This document shows, in pieces, positions 35,842 through 44,512 of a DNA stretch of 64,000 bases. The notes beneath the pieces were generated by a model. It was not told the origin of the DNA, did not search any database, and saw only the letters and a list, made by a program, of their open reading frames with translations. The translations under genes were made by a program, and so were the position numbers. The stretch is from Heyndrickxia shackletonii (GTDB taxonomy: Bacteria; Bacillota; Bacilli; Bacillales; Bacillaceae_C). The stretch covers positions 3,615,740 to 3,679,739 of the forward strand of contig NZ_LJJC01000004.1 in the NCBI RefSeq assembly GCF_001420715.1, given 5' to 3'. Within the stretch, counting starts at the first letter, position 1. Each line of letters opens with the position of its first letter.

Positions 35842-36168
35842 TTATTTTTTCATTAATTTTTGGACTGTTAATAACAACTCATCTAAAACATCTATATCCC
35901 CTTCTTGAAGTCGATCGACTACACAACCTTTTAAATGACCTTCCAGAAGGATTTTTGCTACACTATTTAGTGCCGATTGGGTTGCGGCAATTTGGGTAAT
36001 GACATCATCACAATAAGTGTCTCTTTCAATTAACCCTTTAATGCCTCTAATTTGTCCTTCGATTCGGTTTAACCGAGTGGTTAAATTCTTTTTTACGGTA
36101 TCAGAATGATGGCTTTTTCTGTCGCAATGTTCGAGCCTGCCATCAATAACTTCAGTTATTTGTTCCAT
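35842..36168 (-). CDS. csoR: CsoR copper-sensing repressor
   Basis: The 108-residue all-helical repressor has the Cu(I) ligand set Cys53, His78 and Cys82 (DTYCDDV and GHLKGCVV) and the DNA-binding surface TTRLNRIEGQIRGIKGLIE, quoted in part. The N-terminal stretch is His-rich (HCDRKSHH). It starts at ATG behind AAAGGAG. Two G-tract boxes in its own promoter suggest autoregulation. Confidence 0.94.
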   Translation of the reverse strand: MEQITEVIDGRLEHCDRKSHHSDTVKKNLTTRLNRIEGQIRGIKGLIERDTYCDDVITQIAATQSALNSVAKILLEGHLKGCVVDRLQEGDIDVLDELLLTVQKLMKK

Positions 36169-36193
36169 ACATAAAACTCCTTTCTTTATTTAC

Positions 36194-36247
36194 TATACCC
36201 CCCTATCGTATGTGGTATGTCATCATCATACAATACCCCCCTACCCT
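36194..36247. promoter_or_regulatory. Tandem CsoR boxes upstream of csoR
   Basis: Two direct copies of ATACCCCCCTA stand about 40 bases apart in the csoR promoter region. The C/G tract with flanking TA is the usual CsoR recognition pattern. Confidence 0.7.
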
Positions 36248-36378
36248 ATGTCAAGCGATAAAATAAAAAATAGGCATTTACTTTTTTATTATTTCTCATT
36301 TTGATTTATTTACCATACTTTTAACGCATTTTTAGTATTGACGATAACCATACAAGACCCTATTATTAAGTTAATAAT

Positions 36379-36399
36379 TGATAACGATTATCATTATCA
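36379..36399 (+). promoter_or_regulatory. Fur box
   Basis: TGATAACGATTATCATTATC at 36379-36398 matches the Fur consensus GATAATGATAATCATTATC closely and lies about 25 bases upstream of the FTR1 gene start. It should give iron-dependent repression. Confidence 0.85.
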
Positions 36400-36424
36400 C
36401 GAACATACATAGGAGGAATCCAAC

Positions 36425-37408
36425 ATGCTTAAAAGAGTGTTTAATATGAAAACGATTCTAATCGCTCTTTCCATCGTTGTTTTAATAGGTGTTTTGGTCT
36501 GGCAAGGAGTTTATTTTAAAGGGAATCCCGATCCTACAGCCAGTCATATTACACCAGGTGCAGCAGTTATTAATACTGCCATTTTAGTTTTTCGAGAGGG
36601 ATTAGAAGCAATTTTAGTATTAGCTGCCATTATTTCAGGGTTAATTCGCAAGAAACAGGATAACTATTGGAAGCCAATTTCACTAGGAGCTGGTGTTTCT
36701 TTTGTAGCTACTCTTATCACATGGTTTATAGTAGTTGCTATCCTTTCCTCAGTTAATGCACCTCAATTAGATATTCAAGCATTTACAGGAATTTTAGCAG
36801 TGGTAGTTTTATTAGTCATTCTTAATTGGTTCTTCCATAAAATATACTGGACTGGATGGATTAGTCTCCATAACCGTAAGAAACAACAATACATTGGTAA
36901 GGACAATGTTGTAACGAAAAGCGCTTTTTGGTCTTTATTTATTGTTGGATTAACTTCCGTTTATCGAGAAGGATTTGAAGTTGTTTTATTCCTTCAAAAT
37001 CTTCGATTAAAAGTGGGTTCAGATATTATCCTTCAAGGGACATTAATTGGTTTATCCCTCACAATGATTGTGGGTGTCCTTACATTTTTATTTCAAAAGA
37101 AACTTCCACACAAGAAAATGTTGGTGTTTACCGGTGTCCTTTTAGTGATGGTTCTTGCCGTAATGGTCGGAGAAACCGTTCAGGAAATGCAACTTGCTGG
37201 TTGGATGAGTACGACATCAATTGGTGTAGAGTTCCCAGATTGGATGGGAGTTTGGTTCTGCGTCTTCCCGAATGTAGAAGGATTATCCTTACAAGCTGTT
37301 GCTGTTATTTATGTTCTAGGATCCTATTTCCTTCAACGTTATCTAACAAAGCGAAAAGCAGAGAAAAAGTTAGCGAAATTAAGATCAACAACAGAACAAC
37401 ATGTTTAA
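36425..37408 (+). CDS. FTR1/EfeU family iron permease
   Basis: The 327-residue membrane protein has seven helices and the two REGLE-type iron motifs characteristic of FTR1: LVFREGLEAIL (helix 1 of the core) and SVYREGFEVVLF. The start follows AGGAGGAATCCAAC. A Fur box upstream supports an iron role. The usual EfeO and EfeB partners are absent on either side, so the permease either works alone or with distant partners. Confidence 0.88.
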   Translation: MLKRVFNMKTILIALSIVVLIGVLVWQGVYFKGNPDPTASHITPGAAVINTAILVFREGLEAILVLAAIISGLIRKKQDNYWKPISLGAGVSFVATLITWFIVVAILSSVNAPQLDIQAFTGILAVVVLLVILNWFFHKIYWTGWISLHNRKKQQYIGKDNVVTKSAFWSLFIVGLTSVYREGFEVVLFLQNLRLKVGSDIILQGTLIGLSLTMIVGVLTFLFQKKLPHKKMLVFTGVLLVMVLAVMVGETVQEMQLAGWMSTTSIGVEFPDWMGVWFCVFPNVEGLSLQAVAVIYVLGSYFLQRYLTKRKAEKKLAKLRSTTEQHV

Positions 37409-37411
37409 AAG

Positions 37412-37440
37412 TGAAAAGCAACCTGGTTGCTTTCTTTTTT
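37412..37440 (+). terminator. Terminator of the FTR1 gene
   Basis: AAAGCAAC-CTG-GTTGCTTT, an 8-bp perfect stem, followed by CTTTTTTT. Confidence 0.85.
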
Positions 37441-37835
37441 TATCCCATTACATTTATTATCGGGCTTTACTACAAAATTTACCCAATTTCACTTTTAGAT
37501 CTATTTAGATGGATAGATTTCATCAAACGTTTAGCATCTGATACACAATAAGAGCGAATGCTGGTTTCGCCTTTTCATAATTACACCTAAAAGAATTAAA
37601 CCAATCCATACCCCTATACCTAGAAATTCTATGCACTAATATAACTTATATCATTAATGGAACTACAGACACTTTTTTGTTTATGAGTAGCATTCTTTAC
37701 AAAAAGTTCCTTTGATAATAAATAGTAGTGATTTTTTTACTTTTTTAAATTTCAAGATAAAATATGAAAATAAATCTGCATACTTTCTCGATATTTAAAG
37801 TTTAAAATAGAGGTATTTGATACAAGGGTGATATC
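37441..37835. other. Intergenic region ahead of the two-component system
   Basis: A second small hairpin, GCGAA/TTCGC followed by CTTTT, lies at about 37553-37577. The rest is AT-rich and should hold the promoter of the kinase gene. No supported gene. Confidence 0.4.
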
Positions 37836-39227
37836 ATGAAAATTTCATTAAAATTAGGAATATGGTTTTTTGTTTGCATAGTTTTAATAGAATTTATTTC
37901 AATGTTATATTTGCACGACCATGTCATTCATTCACGAGTAAGCCAAGAATTACAGTCACTTCAAGCGCGAGGAAATAGCCATCGTGATGTTTTGGAAATT
38001 TCCTATGATACTGGCACTCTCCATCATATCGGGCTGATGGAATCCCATACAGATACAGAAGTAGTCATTACAAATACAAAGGGAAAAATTATTCTTTCCT
38101 CAAGCAAAATAAACAAAGGTATCCGTAATATCTTACATCAACCAATAGGACACCTTTCTCGGAACGGAAAAATTATTCAGCCTGATTGGCAAAATGAACA
38201 ATATATTTCTACTGTCACTGCATTTAATATAGGAAACGAAAATCAAGGGTATGTTTATATGTTTAAAAATACAGATGACGTTCAGAAATTAATTTCTCAA
38301 CTAAACCAACATTTTATATTTGCTTCCGTTTTAATCTTATTTTTTATGCTTTTTACGGTCTTCTTTTTATCAAGAGCATTGACAAAACCACTGTTATCCA
38401 TGAAAGAAGCCACAAAGAAAATTAGTAAAGGGGATTTTTCCGTTACATTGCCAGAGCCATCAAAAGATGAGTTAGGTGAACTTTCAAGATCGATTCAAAC
38501 TTTGGCGGATGACTTAAATTATTTAAAGAAAGAACGGAACGAATTTCTAGCTAGTATTTCTCATGAACTCCGTACCCCCCTTACGTATGTCAAAGGTTAT
38601 GCCGACCTTGCAAAAAGAAAGGGATTAGACGAAGCAGAACGAATTCATTATCTTGAGATTATTCATGAGGAAGCAGAGAGAATAAACAATCTTTTAGAAG
38701 AATTATTTGATTTGGCGAAGCTTGATCAAAACACATTTACGATTATAAAGGAAAAGGTTCATCTCTCCTCCTTTTTGCAATCTATTTATGAAAAAATTTT
38801 ACCTGCCTATCAAAACAAAGGAATTCAGTTATCGTTAAAAAGTGATGAAACCATTTTTGTCGAAATTGACCCTACACGTTTTGATCAAGTATTGATAAAT
38901 ATATTGGATAATGCTTTAAAATACTCGAGTGAACCTGCGACTACTCATATTAACGCATTTCTAAAAAATAATATAGTCCATTTATCTATTTGTGACGAAG
39001 GAATTGGAATTCCCAAAAAAGATCTTCCTTATATCTTTGACCGATTGTACAGAGTAGAAAAATCTCGGTCGAGGGTTACTGGAGGTTTTGGTATTGGACT
39101 TGCCATTGTGAAAGAGCTAGTGGAAGCTCAAGGAGGACAAATAACCGTTGAAAGTGAAGTTGGAAAAGGAACTTGCTTTACCATTTTGTTAAAGGAGAAT
39201 TCAAATGAAAACTGTATTACTGGTTGA
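37836..39227 (+). CDS. Two-component sensor histidine kinase
   Basis: The 463-residue membrane kinase has one helix at residues 7-26, an extracellular sensor loop to about 158, a second helix at 160-182 and a HAMP linker (LTKPLLSMKEATKKISKGDF). HisKA carries phospho-acceptor His243 (ISHELRTPLTYVKGY). The ATPase domain shows the N box NILDNALKYS, G1 CDEGIGIPKKDL and GFGIGLAIVKELV. The response regulator overlaps its end by 23 bases. Position beside a YdhK lipoprotein, a multicopper oxidase remnant and copper genes suggests a metal or envelope signal, which is inference. Confidence 0.9.
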   Translation: MKISLKLGIWFFVCIVLIEFISMLYLHDHVIHSRVSQELQSLQARGNSHRDVLEISYDTGTLHHIGLMESHTDTEVVITNTKGKIILSSSKINKGIRNILHQPIGHLSRNGKIIQPDWQNEQYISTVTAFNIGNENQGYVYMFKNTDDVQKLISQLNQHFIFASVLILFFMLFTVFFLSRALTKPLLSMKEATKKISKGDFSVTLPEPSKDELGELSRSIQTLADDLNYLKKERNEFLASISHELRTPLTYVKGYADLAKRKGLDEAERIHYLEIIHEEAERINNLLEELFDLAKLDQNTFTIIKEKVHLSSFLQSIYEKILPAYQNKGIQLSLKSDETIFVEIDPTRFDQVLINILDNALKYSSEPATTHINAFLKNNIVHLSICDEGIGIPKKDLPYIFDRLYRVEKSRSRVTGGFGIGLAIVKELVEAQGGQITVESEVGKGTCFTILLKENSNENCITG

Positions 39228-39888
39228 TGATGAACAGAGAATGCTCGATCTCTTGTCCTTATACCTAACCCCAAATGGTTATCACTGTATTAAGATGAAA
39301 TCTGGAATGGAAGCATTAGCCTATTTGGTAAAGGAAAAAGCAGAAGTTGTTCTTTTAGATATCATGATGCCTGAAATGGATGGTTGGGCAACCTGCCAAA
39401 AAATCCGTGAAATATCCGATGTTCCTGTTATTATGTTAACTGCACGCGACGCTAAGGAGGAAATCGTCAAAGGCTTAAAGATGGGTGCTGACGATTATGT
39501 TTCTAAGCCATTTAATGAAGCAGAATTACTGGCAAGAATCGAGGCGGTCATGAGAAGGACAAAAAATAATACAGAAGAGCTTCTGCATTTTAAAGGATTA
39601 ACCGTAGATAAGAATGCATTTGAAGTCTTTTATAAAGGCCAAAAACTATTGATGACACCTAAGGAAATCTCGCTTCTATCACTGTTTTTACAGTATCCTA
39701 ATAAAGTCTTTTCCAGGGATCATTTACTTTCAACCATTTGGGGCTTTGATGCTGAGACAGAAGATCGAACGATAGATTCCCACATTCGTAATATTAGAGA
39801 TAAATTGCGGCAAGTTGGATTTCCAATAAATCAACACTTAAAAACGGTTTGGGGCATCGGTTATAAATGGAGTCCTAAAGGCGAATAA
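39205..39888 (+). CDS. OmpR-family response regulator
   Basis: The 227-residue regulator has a receiver domain with phospho-acceptor Asp52 (VVLLDIMMPEMDG), the conserved Thr/Ala of MLTAR and Lys of DDYVSKPF. The C-terminal winged helix shows LLMTPKEISLLSLFLQYPNK and DRTIDSHIRNIRDKL. It overlaps the kinase gene by 23 bases, with its start site inside the kinase 3' end (AAAGGAGAATTCAA), so the pair is co-translated. Its targets are unknown; the convergent ydhK gene is a candidate. Confidence 0.92.
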   Translation: MKTVLLVDDEQRMLDLLSLYLTPNGYHCIKMKSGMEALAYLVKEKAEVVLLDIMMPEMDGWATCQKIREISDVPVIMLTARDAKEEIVKGLKMGADDYVSKPFNEAELLARIEAVMRRTKNNTEELLHFKGLTVDKNAFEVFYKGQKLLMTPKEISLLSLFLQYPNKVFSRDHLLSTIWGFDAETEDRTIDSHIRNIRDKLRQVGFPINQHLKTVWGIGYKWSPKGE

Positions 39889-39923
39889 CAAAAATTTAGA
39901 GGTAAGAAAGTGAAATTCAAAAA

Positions 39924-39960
39924 GAAAAAGCTAATTCCATATTATAGGATTAGCTTTTTC
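39924..39960. terminator. Bidirectional terminator
   Basis: GAAAAAGCTAATTCC pairs with GGATTAGCTTTTTC (one bulge) between the convergent regulator and lipoprotein genes. Confidence 0.85.
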
Positions 39961-39966
39961 TCTATT

Positions 39967-40542
39967 TTATTTGGCAGTTACTTCGTCCTCGGTTACCCAT
40001 TTATGATTCTTTACGACTGGTCCACCTGTTGTCGGTGTATAATCAACCATGTAAACGGTTGTTTTTTCTGAAGTGACAATTTCACCTTTCGCCCCTTGCA
40101 TTCCTTTCATGTGATCTGCCTCCAATGTAACTTTTGTACCAGGTTTTAATGTTTGATCTCCTGCATCCTTTATTTCTTCCTGGATGACCCATTTATGATT
40201 TTTTACTTCCGGTCCACCTGTTGTCGGCGTGTAGTTCACAACACAAGCGGTTGTATCGAAAGCCCCTGAGATGGTTGCTTCAGCATCCATCATTCCCTTC
40301 ATATGATCTGTTTTAAGAATCACTTTATCTCCTACTTTATATGTTGGGTTTTTAGCCACTTTTAAAACTTTTGGAACTTCACCAGAACTTGAGTGCACCA
40401 TATGATCCATGTTCATACTGCTTACTGACTTAGAATCCATGTCCATATTTTTATGGTCTGCGGAGCCATTGCTTTTTCCACAGGCTGCTAACGCAAAGAT
40501 AAGCATGAACGAAGCAATTCCTATTACGATTTTTTTTTGCAT
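39967..40542 (-). CDS. YdhK-family lipoprotein with two DUF1541 repeats
   Basis: The 191-residue protein has a lipoprotein signal (lipobox ALAAC, Cys21), then a Met/His/Asp-rich linker (KNMDMDSKSV, MNMDHMVHSS) and two copies of a 60-65-residue DUF1541 domain. Each copy contains LKTDHMKGM or LEADHMKGMQGA and ends YTPTTGGPxVKNHKWV. Met/His-rich linkers and HMKGM repeats suggest copper binding outside the membrane; this is inference. It is convergent with the two-component genes. Confidence 0.88.
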   Translation of the reverse strand: MQKKIVIGIASFMLIFALAACGKSNGSADHKNMDMDSKSVSSMNMDHMVHSSSGEVPKVLKVAKNPTYKVGDKVILKTDHMKGMMDAEATISGAFDTTACVVNYTPTTGGPEVKNHKWVIQEEIKDAGDQTLKPGTKVTLEADHMKGMQGAKGEIVTSEKTTVYMVDYTPTTGGPVVKNHKWVTEDEVTAK

Positions 40543-40703
40543 AATTATTCCTCCTTAAATACCTTTGATTTAATAAATCTCCTATCGAATTATTAAAATA
40601 ACAGACAAATTTGCAGAAAATGTGCATTTAATAATTCCATATTTTCCTTTTTCCTTTTGAATTAAACAAATCAACACATACAAGATCGGTTGTTTTACGT
40701 CCT

Positions 40704-41137
40704 TTAACTCAAAAATATAATATCGAGTACACAATGAACCTTGGGGATCGTATGAATAAAAACGGAATGGCATTTACGAATAACGCTAAGTCTTTCCCTA
40801 AAACAGATCCCAATCCTGCTGAAAAAGGGAGACATGGTGATAGTTAAAATTAAGAATAGTATCCAAAGCATCTGACCACACAACGCACTCTCACGGTTAC
40901 ACCTTTCAGATACTAAGCAAAAATGGTGTACCTCTATCCGTTTCACCAGTAATAAAGGATATTATTAATCTAAAACCAGACGATGAATACATCGTTGCAT
41001 TTAAAACAAACAATCCCGGTAAACTAGATGCTTCATTGCCACATCATGTGTCAGCAGGGATGATGATGGAAGTGAAATACGATTGGTTTAAGCCTTCATT
41101 TAAAGTGGACCCAAATGCAGGAAACATAGCTCGATAA
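40704..41137 (+). pseudogene. Degraded multicopper oxidase, C-terminal part
   Basis: On the plus strand from 40704 the frame reads LTQKYNIEYTMNLGDRMNKN and continues GMAFTNNAKSFPKTDPNPAEKG, then hits several stops. A shifted frame resumes with FQILSKNGVPLSVSPVIKD-like sequence and NNPGKLDASLPHHVSAGMMM before ending GNIAR. This is the last cupredoxin domain of a CotA/CueO-like multicopper oxidase. The type 1 copper HCH motif normally between NNPG and HH is missing. It has at least two frame breaks and no 5' part. Confidence 0.75.
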
Positions 41138-41139
41138 TC

Positions 41140-43032
41140 GAGTAGGAGGAGGTGACTAACCCCCGACCTCTCACACCACCGTACGTACGGTTCCGTATAC
41201 GGCGGTTCCATTTATGTCTGACGTAGTTGAGAATATCTCACATAAAGACTCTTCAGCCCTCGCATCTCCCAATAGGAGTTTGTGAGGGTTTTCTGTAGGA
41301 TTGGGCTTCTGGCTATTCTCCAATATTTCTTTCTAGAGTTTCCCCATTCGTATGCCTTCTCTTTTGGAATCCCTAATCCAATGAGTTTTCTTACTTTGGT
41401 TTTTGGTTTCTTCCATTCTTTCCATTGGCACATTCTGAGACGCCTTCTAATCCATTCGTCTAATTCTTTGAAAATAGTGGGTGTATCTGCTAATGCATAA
41501 TATCCGCACCAGCCAATCAAATATTGATTCAGCTTCTCTATTCTATAATCCATTGGAATTGGTTTTGACCTTGAAGTTAATTCTCGTATCCGTTTCTTGA
41601 CACGTTGAATACTTTGGTTTGACATCCGCACCTTCGGTTTCTTATGAAATGTGAAGCTAAAACCTAAAAACTTTCTTTTCCAAGGTCTGTCTACAGCTGA
41701 CTTTTCTCGATTCACCTTTAGTTTTAGAGTAAATTCAATGAAAGTAGTAATCGAGTCCATTACTCGCTCTCCGGCTCTTCTCGATTTTACGTAGATATTA
41801 CAATCATCTGCGTATCGGACAAACTTGTGCCCTCTCTTTTCTAACTCTTTGTCTAGTTCATCTAGAACGATATTGGAGAGTAAAGGACTTAATGGTCCAC
41901 CTTGGGGCGTACCCTCCTCGGATTTCGTTATGACTCCATTAATCATAATGCCAGACTGTAGATACTTCCGAATTAGTGATAGGAGCGTTCTGTCTTGAAT
42001 CCTTTTGGATAGAGTCCGCATTAATCTATCATGATTGACTTTATCAAAGAATTTCTCCAAGTCCATGTCGACTACCCATCGGTATCCCTCTTCGATATAT
42101 TTCTTCGCTTGTCTAACACCGTCATGACCTCGTTTGTTTGGTCGAAAACCATAGCTCTGTGTTGAAAAAGTCGGGTCGAAGATAGGGGTTAAAATCTGAG
42201 TAATCGCCTGTTGGATGAAACGGTCTGTCACGGTTGGGATACCTAATAACCTTACTCCACCGTTCGGTTTTGGGATTTCAACCCGACGGACAGGAGAAGG
42301 TTGATAAGTACCCTCCATTAAGGATGTTTTAAGTGTATCCCACGTTTCGAGAATATGTCTTCGTAGGTCTTTTACGGACATATTGTCTACTCCATGACTT
42401 CCTTTGTTCTTTTCTACTCGCTTTAATGCCAGTAAAAGATTTTCCCGTGACAGCATTCGTTCCATTAACATTGAGATTTATCCTTTCTACGTGAACAATA
42501 CATTCTCATTAAGTGGGTTCTTTACTAAGCCCTCCCGAAGTCCCCCATGGAATTCACCATTTCTTCCTTTCAGGTAGGTTCCGTAAGAATTTTCTGCTTT
42601 CATACATAAAGAACCGTTTGCCGAGTGTTTGTTCTCCTAAAATGGTTCAGTCCTTCCTTGATTCTCTCGAGCAAACCAAGTACTACGACTTCGGCTGACT
42701 TCTGATTGTTCAGCTATCCATTACTAGATAGGTTACCAAGTGTACTTGGCGTATCAACCAGACCTCCCCGGGTAAGAGTGCAATCTTTCCTTCCATCTAT
42801 CTGCTTCATTTACTTTGTATCACCTTCGGCAGAAAGGACTTTGTTTTGTATTGCAAACTCATCCAATGATACCTAGCCTTGTATGAAGTTCGTGTTCCTC
42901 AGACCGGAAGTTTGCCGCTCGCTTCCTTCAGATTCCGCGTCACCACGGACACCCTTGCGTTAAGCTAACTGCTACTTCTGCCTTCACAGTTCGGGACTTT
43001 CACCCTAGAGACTACACCCATGCCGGGCGCAC
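41140..43032 (-). mobile_element. Group II intron, class C type, with reverse transcriptase
   Basis: The 5' end on the minus strand is GTGCGCCCGGCATGGGTG at 43032, a group II start. About 560 bases of structured RNA precede the reverse transcriptase gene. Downstream of that gene, domain V can be read as ACCGCCGTA and TACGGTGGT enclosing a TACGGAACCGTA tip, then a domain VI stem with GAGGTC and CACCTC. The 3' boundary is near 41140 and uncertain by some ten bases. The upstream exon ends in a terminator hairpin seven bases from the insertion point, the known target type of class C introns. Confidence 0.88.
41212..42471 (-). CDS. Group II intron reverse transcriptase/maturase (class C)
   Basis: The 419-residue protein contains the seven RT blocks, including GIPTVTDRFIQQAI, YGFRPNKRGHDGVRQA, VVDMDLEKFFDKVNHD, GTPQGGPLSPLLSN and the catalytic YADD at residues 220-223, followed by a maturase X domain (LNQYLIGWCGYYALADTP). 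It lacks an HNH endonuclease domain, as usual for class C introns, and is very similar in order and length to the GsI-IIC enzyme. It promotes splicing and retrohoming of the intron RNA. It looks intact. Confidence 0.95.
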   Translation of the reverse strand: MLMERMLSRENLLLALKRVEKNKGSHGVDNMSVKDLRRHILETWDTLKTSLMEGTYQPSPVRRVEIPKPNGGVRLLGIPTVTDRFIQQAITQILTPIFDPTFSTQSYGFRPNKRGHDGVRQAKKYIEEGYRWVVDMDLEKFFDKVNHDRLMRTLSKRIQDRTLLSLIRKYLQSGIMINGVITKSEEGTPQGGPLSPLLSNIVLDELDKELEKRGHKFVRYADDCNIYVKSRRAGERVMDSITTFIEFTLKLKVNREKSAVDRPWKRKFLGFSFTFHKKPKVRMSNQSIQRVKKRIRELTSRSKPIPMDYRIEKLNQYLIGWCGYYALADTPTIFKELDEWIRRRLRMCQWKEWKKPKTKVRKLIGLGIPKEKAYEWGNSRKKYWRIARSPILQKTLTNSYWEMRGLKSLYVRYSQLRQT

Positions 43033-43039
43033 AATGAAA

Positions 43040-43065
43040 AACAAGGGAGTAGCGTCTCCCTTGTT
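43040..43065 (-). terminator. Terminator hairpin serving as the intron target
   Basis: AACAAGGGAG pairs perfectly with CTCCCTTGTT around six bases, followed on the minus strand by TTTCATT and then the intron 5' end. It should have ended a minus-strand transcript that is no longer recognisable. Confidence 0.85.
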
Positions 43066-43612
43066 TTTCATTATTACTGAATGTAATCCAAAAAAATTGC
43101 GTGTGCCTCTGAGATACCATAATTCACTTCTTTGGGCACTGAAATTGGTTATAAAAATAAATTTATGCCTTCAGACCACACTTTTATAAAAAATAATCAT
43201 TTAAATGAGAGTTCTCATCGGGTCAACGCTAAAAGATGTGATTCCATCAAAAGCAAAGAGAAGCATTTTTTTCAAAGGATATTTCGATATTCTAGTAATC
43301 CTCTCTTTGCGATCATAATAAACTTTAGTGGATGGAAATTTTATAAGCGGAATAACATTCCGAAGAAATAAATTAATTCCCCTATACTTCCAATTATCGG
43401 TTTAATTCTGAAATTCGCTTCATAATATTAGCACCAATTATTTTGAAATAACTCTTTTTAATCAAACTTTAATGAAACGATAAGGGATTCTTAGTACTTC
43501 ACTGCTACTTTATAAATATAGGATTTATCAGGTTTATGAATCTTTTTTCATAAGGAAAACCATCACGAATAAGTCCTTGAATACGATATTTTCTTAAACA
43601 CTAGGAGGAAAA
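43066..43612. other. Gene-poor stretch with a possible gene remnant
   Basis: On the minus strand about 26 codons (VPKEVNYGISEAHAIFLDYI then Q and stop, ending near 43077) precede the terminator hairpin and look like the tail of a lost gene of unknown family. A 79-codon plus-strand frame at 43132-43371 has no clear ribosome binding site or family resemblance. The right part should hold the yuiD-like promoter. Confidence 0.4.
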
Positions 43613-44086
43613 ATGTTCTTATCTTATCCCATCTTAGCCGCTCTTCTGGGTATGCTAATTGCACAATTCGTAAAAATTCCCATTTACTTATTAACAACAA
43701 GGGAATTAAAGTGGAAATTAATGTTCAGTACTGGTGGAATGCCCAGTTCTCATACATCTACCATTATCGCCTTGACTACTGCAATTGGATTAACTTCTGG
43801 TATTTATTCAAATGAATTTGCAATCGCTCTTGTCGTATCCCTAATCGTCATGCACGATGCTACTGGGGTTCGAAGACATGCTGGTTTTCATGCTGAAGTT
43901 CTGAATAAATTATTAGTTGATTTTAATAGACTAATTGATACTTTAAAAAATCCTAATTTAAAAAAAGCAGAGTACAGAGAGAAATTAAAAGAACTGTTAG
44001 GACATAAACCAATTGAAGTGTTTTTTGGAGCCGTAACAGGGATATTAGTAGGAGTGTTAACGTATTATTTCTATCCATTGAAATGA
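43613..44086 (+). CDS. Divergent PAP2 family membrane protein (YuiD-like)
   Basis: The 157-residue protein has four membrane helices and the family motifs FSTGGMPSSHTSTIIALT and MHDATGVRRHAGFHAEVLN, which correspond to the catalytic segments of acid phosphatase / PAP2 proteins (Ser-His and Arg-His). It begins at ATG behind CTAGGAGGAAAA. Substrate unknown, probably a lipid or sugar phosphate at the membrane. A strong terminator follows immediately. Confidence 0.87.
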   Translation: MFLSYPILAALLGMLIAQFVKIPIYLLTTRELKWKLMFSTGGMPSSHTSTIIALTTAIGLTSGIYSNEFAIALVVSLIVMHDATGVRRHAGFHAEVLNKLLVDFNRLIDTLKNPNLKKAEYREKLKELLGHKPIEVFFGAVTGILVGVLTYYFYPLK

Positions 44087-44115
44087 CCTAATCCATATTG
44101 GATTAGGTCATTTTC
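44082..44115 (+). terminator. Terminator of the yuiD-like gene
   Basis: AAATGACCTAATCC pairs with GGATTAGGTCATTT; TCTCC follows. The stem overlaps the stop codon. Confidence 0.85.
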
Positions 44116-44124
44116 TCCACTTGC

Positions 44125-44310
44125 TCTTCTGAGTTGGATTTTATGGGAAGGATAATACTGCCTCTGATCCCTCCCCTTCTTTACTATAGATAAGAATAAC
44201 AGGGGTTATCTTTTTTCTTTTCTTAGTCTCCTTAATACTTCAATACCACTTATTCCCGGTAGCATTACATCCAATAAAATAAGGTCTATCTCATATCTCC
44301 ATGTCTTTTT
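44125..44310 (-). pseudogene. Fragment of a response regulator receiver domain
   Basis: Minus strand reads WRYEIDLILLDVMLPGISGI then EVLRRLRKEK, the typical phospho-acceptor region (Asp of LLDVMLPG). It then meets a stop that disappears if one A is added to an A-run, after which KKITPVILIYSKEGEGSEAV continues. Neither the N-terminal nor the output domain is present. A decayed two-component remnant. Confidence 0.7.
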
Positions 44311-44314
44311 TTAA

Positions 44315-44455
44315 TTAAGAGCAACAAGATGTGCTTATTTCGCTTGAAGAACCGCAACAAGATTCTTCTTTACTTTCTTCCTCTTTGCTTACAGGACCGC
44401 AACAGCTTGAGCCTTTCGCTTGATCGTTTCCTTCCTGTTTTTGAATAAAATTCAT
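44315..44455 (-). CDS. Cys-rich CCG-motif peptide
   Basis: A 46-residue gene starting at ATG 44455, nine bases from AAGGGAG (an in-frame ATG at 44464 is too close to that site). The product is MNFIQKQEGNDQAKGSSCCG, then an acidic spacer, then a second CCG and a final CC (STSCCS). Three vicinal Cys pairs in so short a peptide suggest binding of arsenite or a soft metal. A palindrome with 11-bp arms, shared with neighbouring genes, sits 30 bases upstream. It is downstream of the M28 peptidase gene on the same strand. Confidence 0.75.
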   Translation of the reverse strand: MNFIQKQEGNDQAKGSSCCGPVSKEEESKEESCCGSSSEISTSCCS

Positions 44456-44484
44456 TACATCCATCTCCCTTAATGAAATTATAT

Positions 44485-44510
44485 TTTAAATCAAAATAAT
44501 TTGATTTAAA
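44485..44510. promoter_or_regulatory. Predicted ArsR-type operator 1
   Basis: Perfect inverted repeat: arm TTTAAATCAAA, spacer ATAA, arm TTTGATTTAAA. It lies 30 bases in front of the CCG peptide gene. The same core ATCAAA/TTTGAT recurs at five other sites in the window. Confidence 0.7.
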
Positions 44511-44512
44511 AA

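Noticed and set aside
43132-43371. 79-codon plus-strand reading frame as a gene
   Set aside because: No clear ribosome binding site, no family resemblance, Lys/Asn-rich AT composition, and located in a remnant region.
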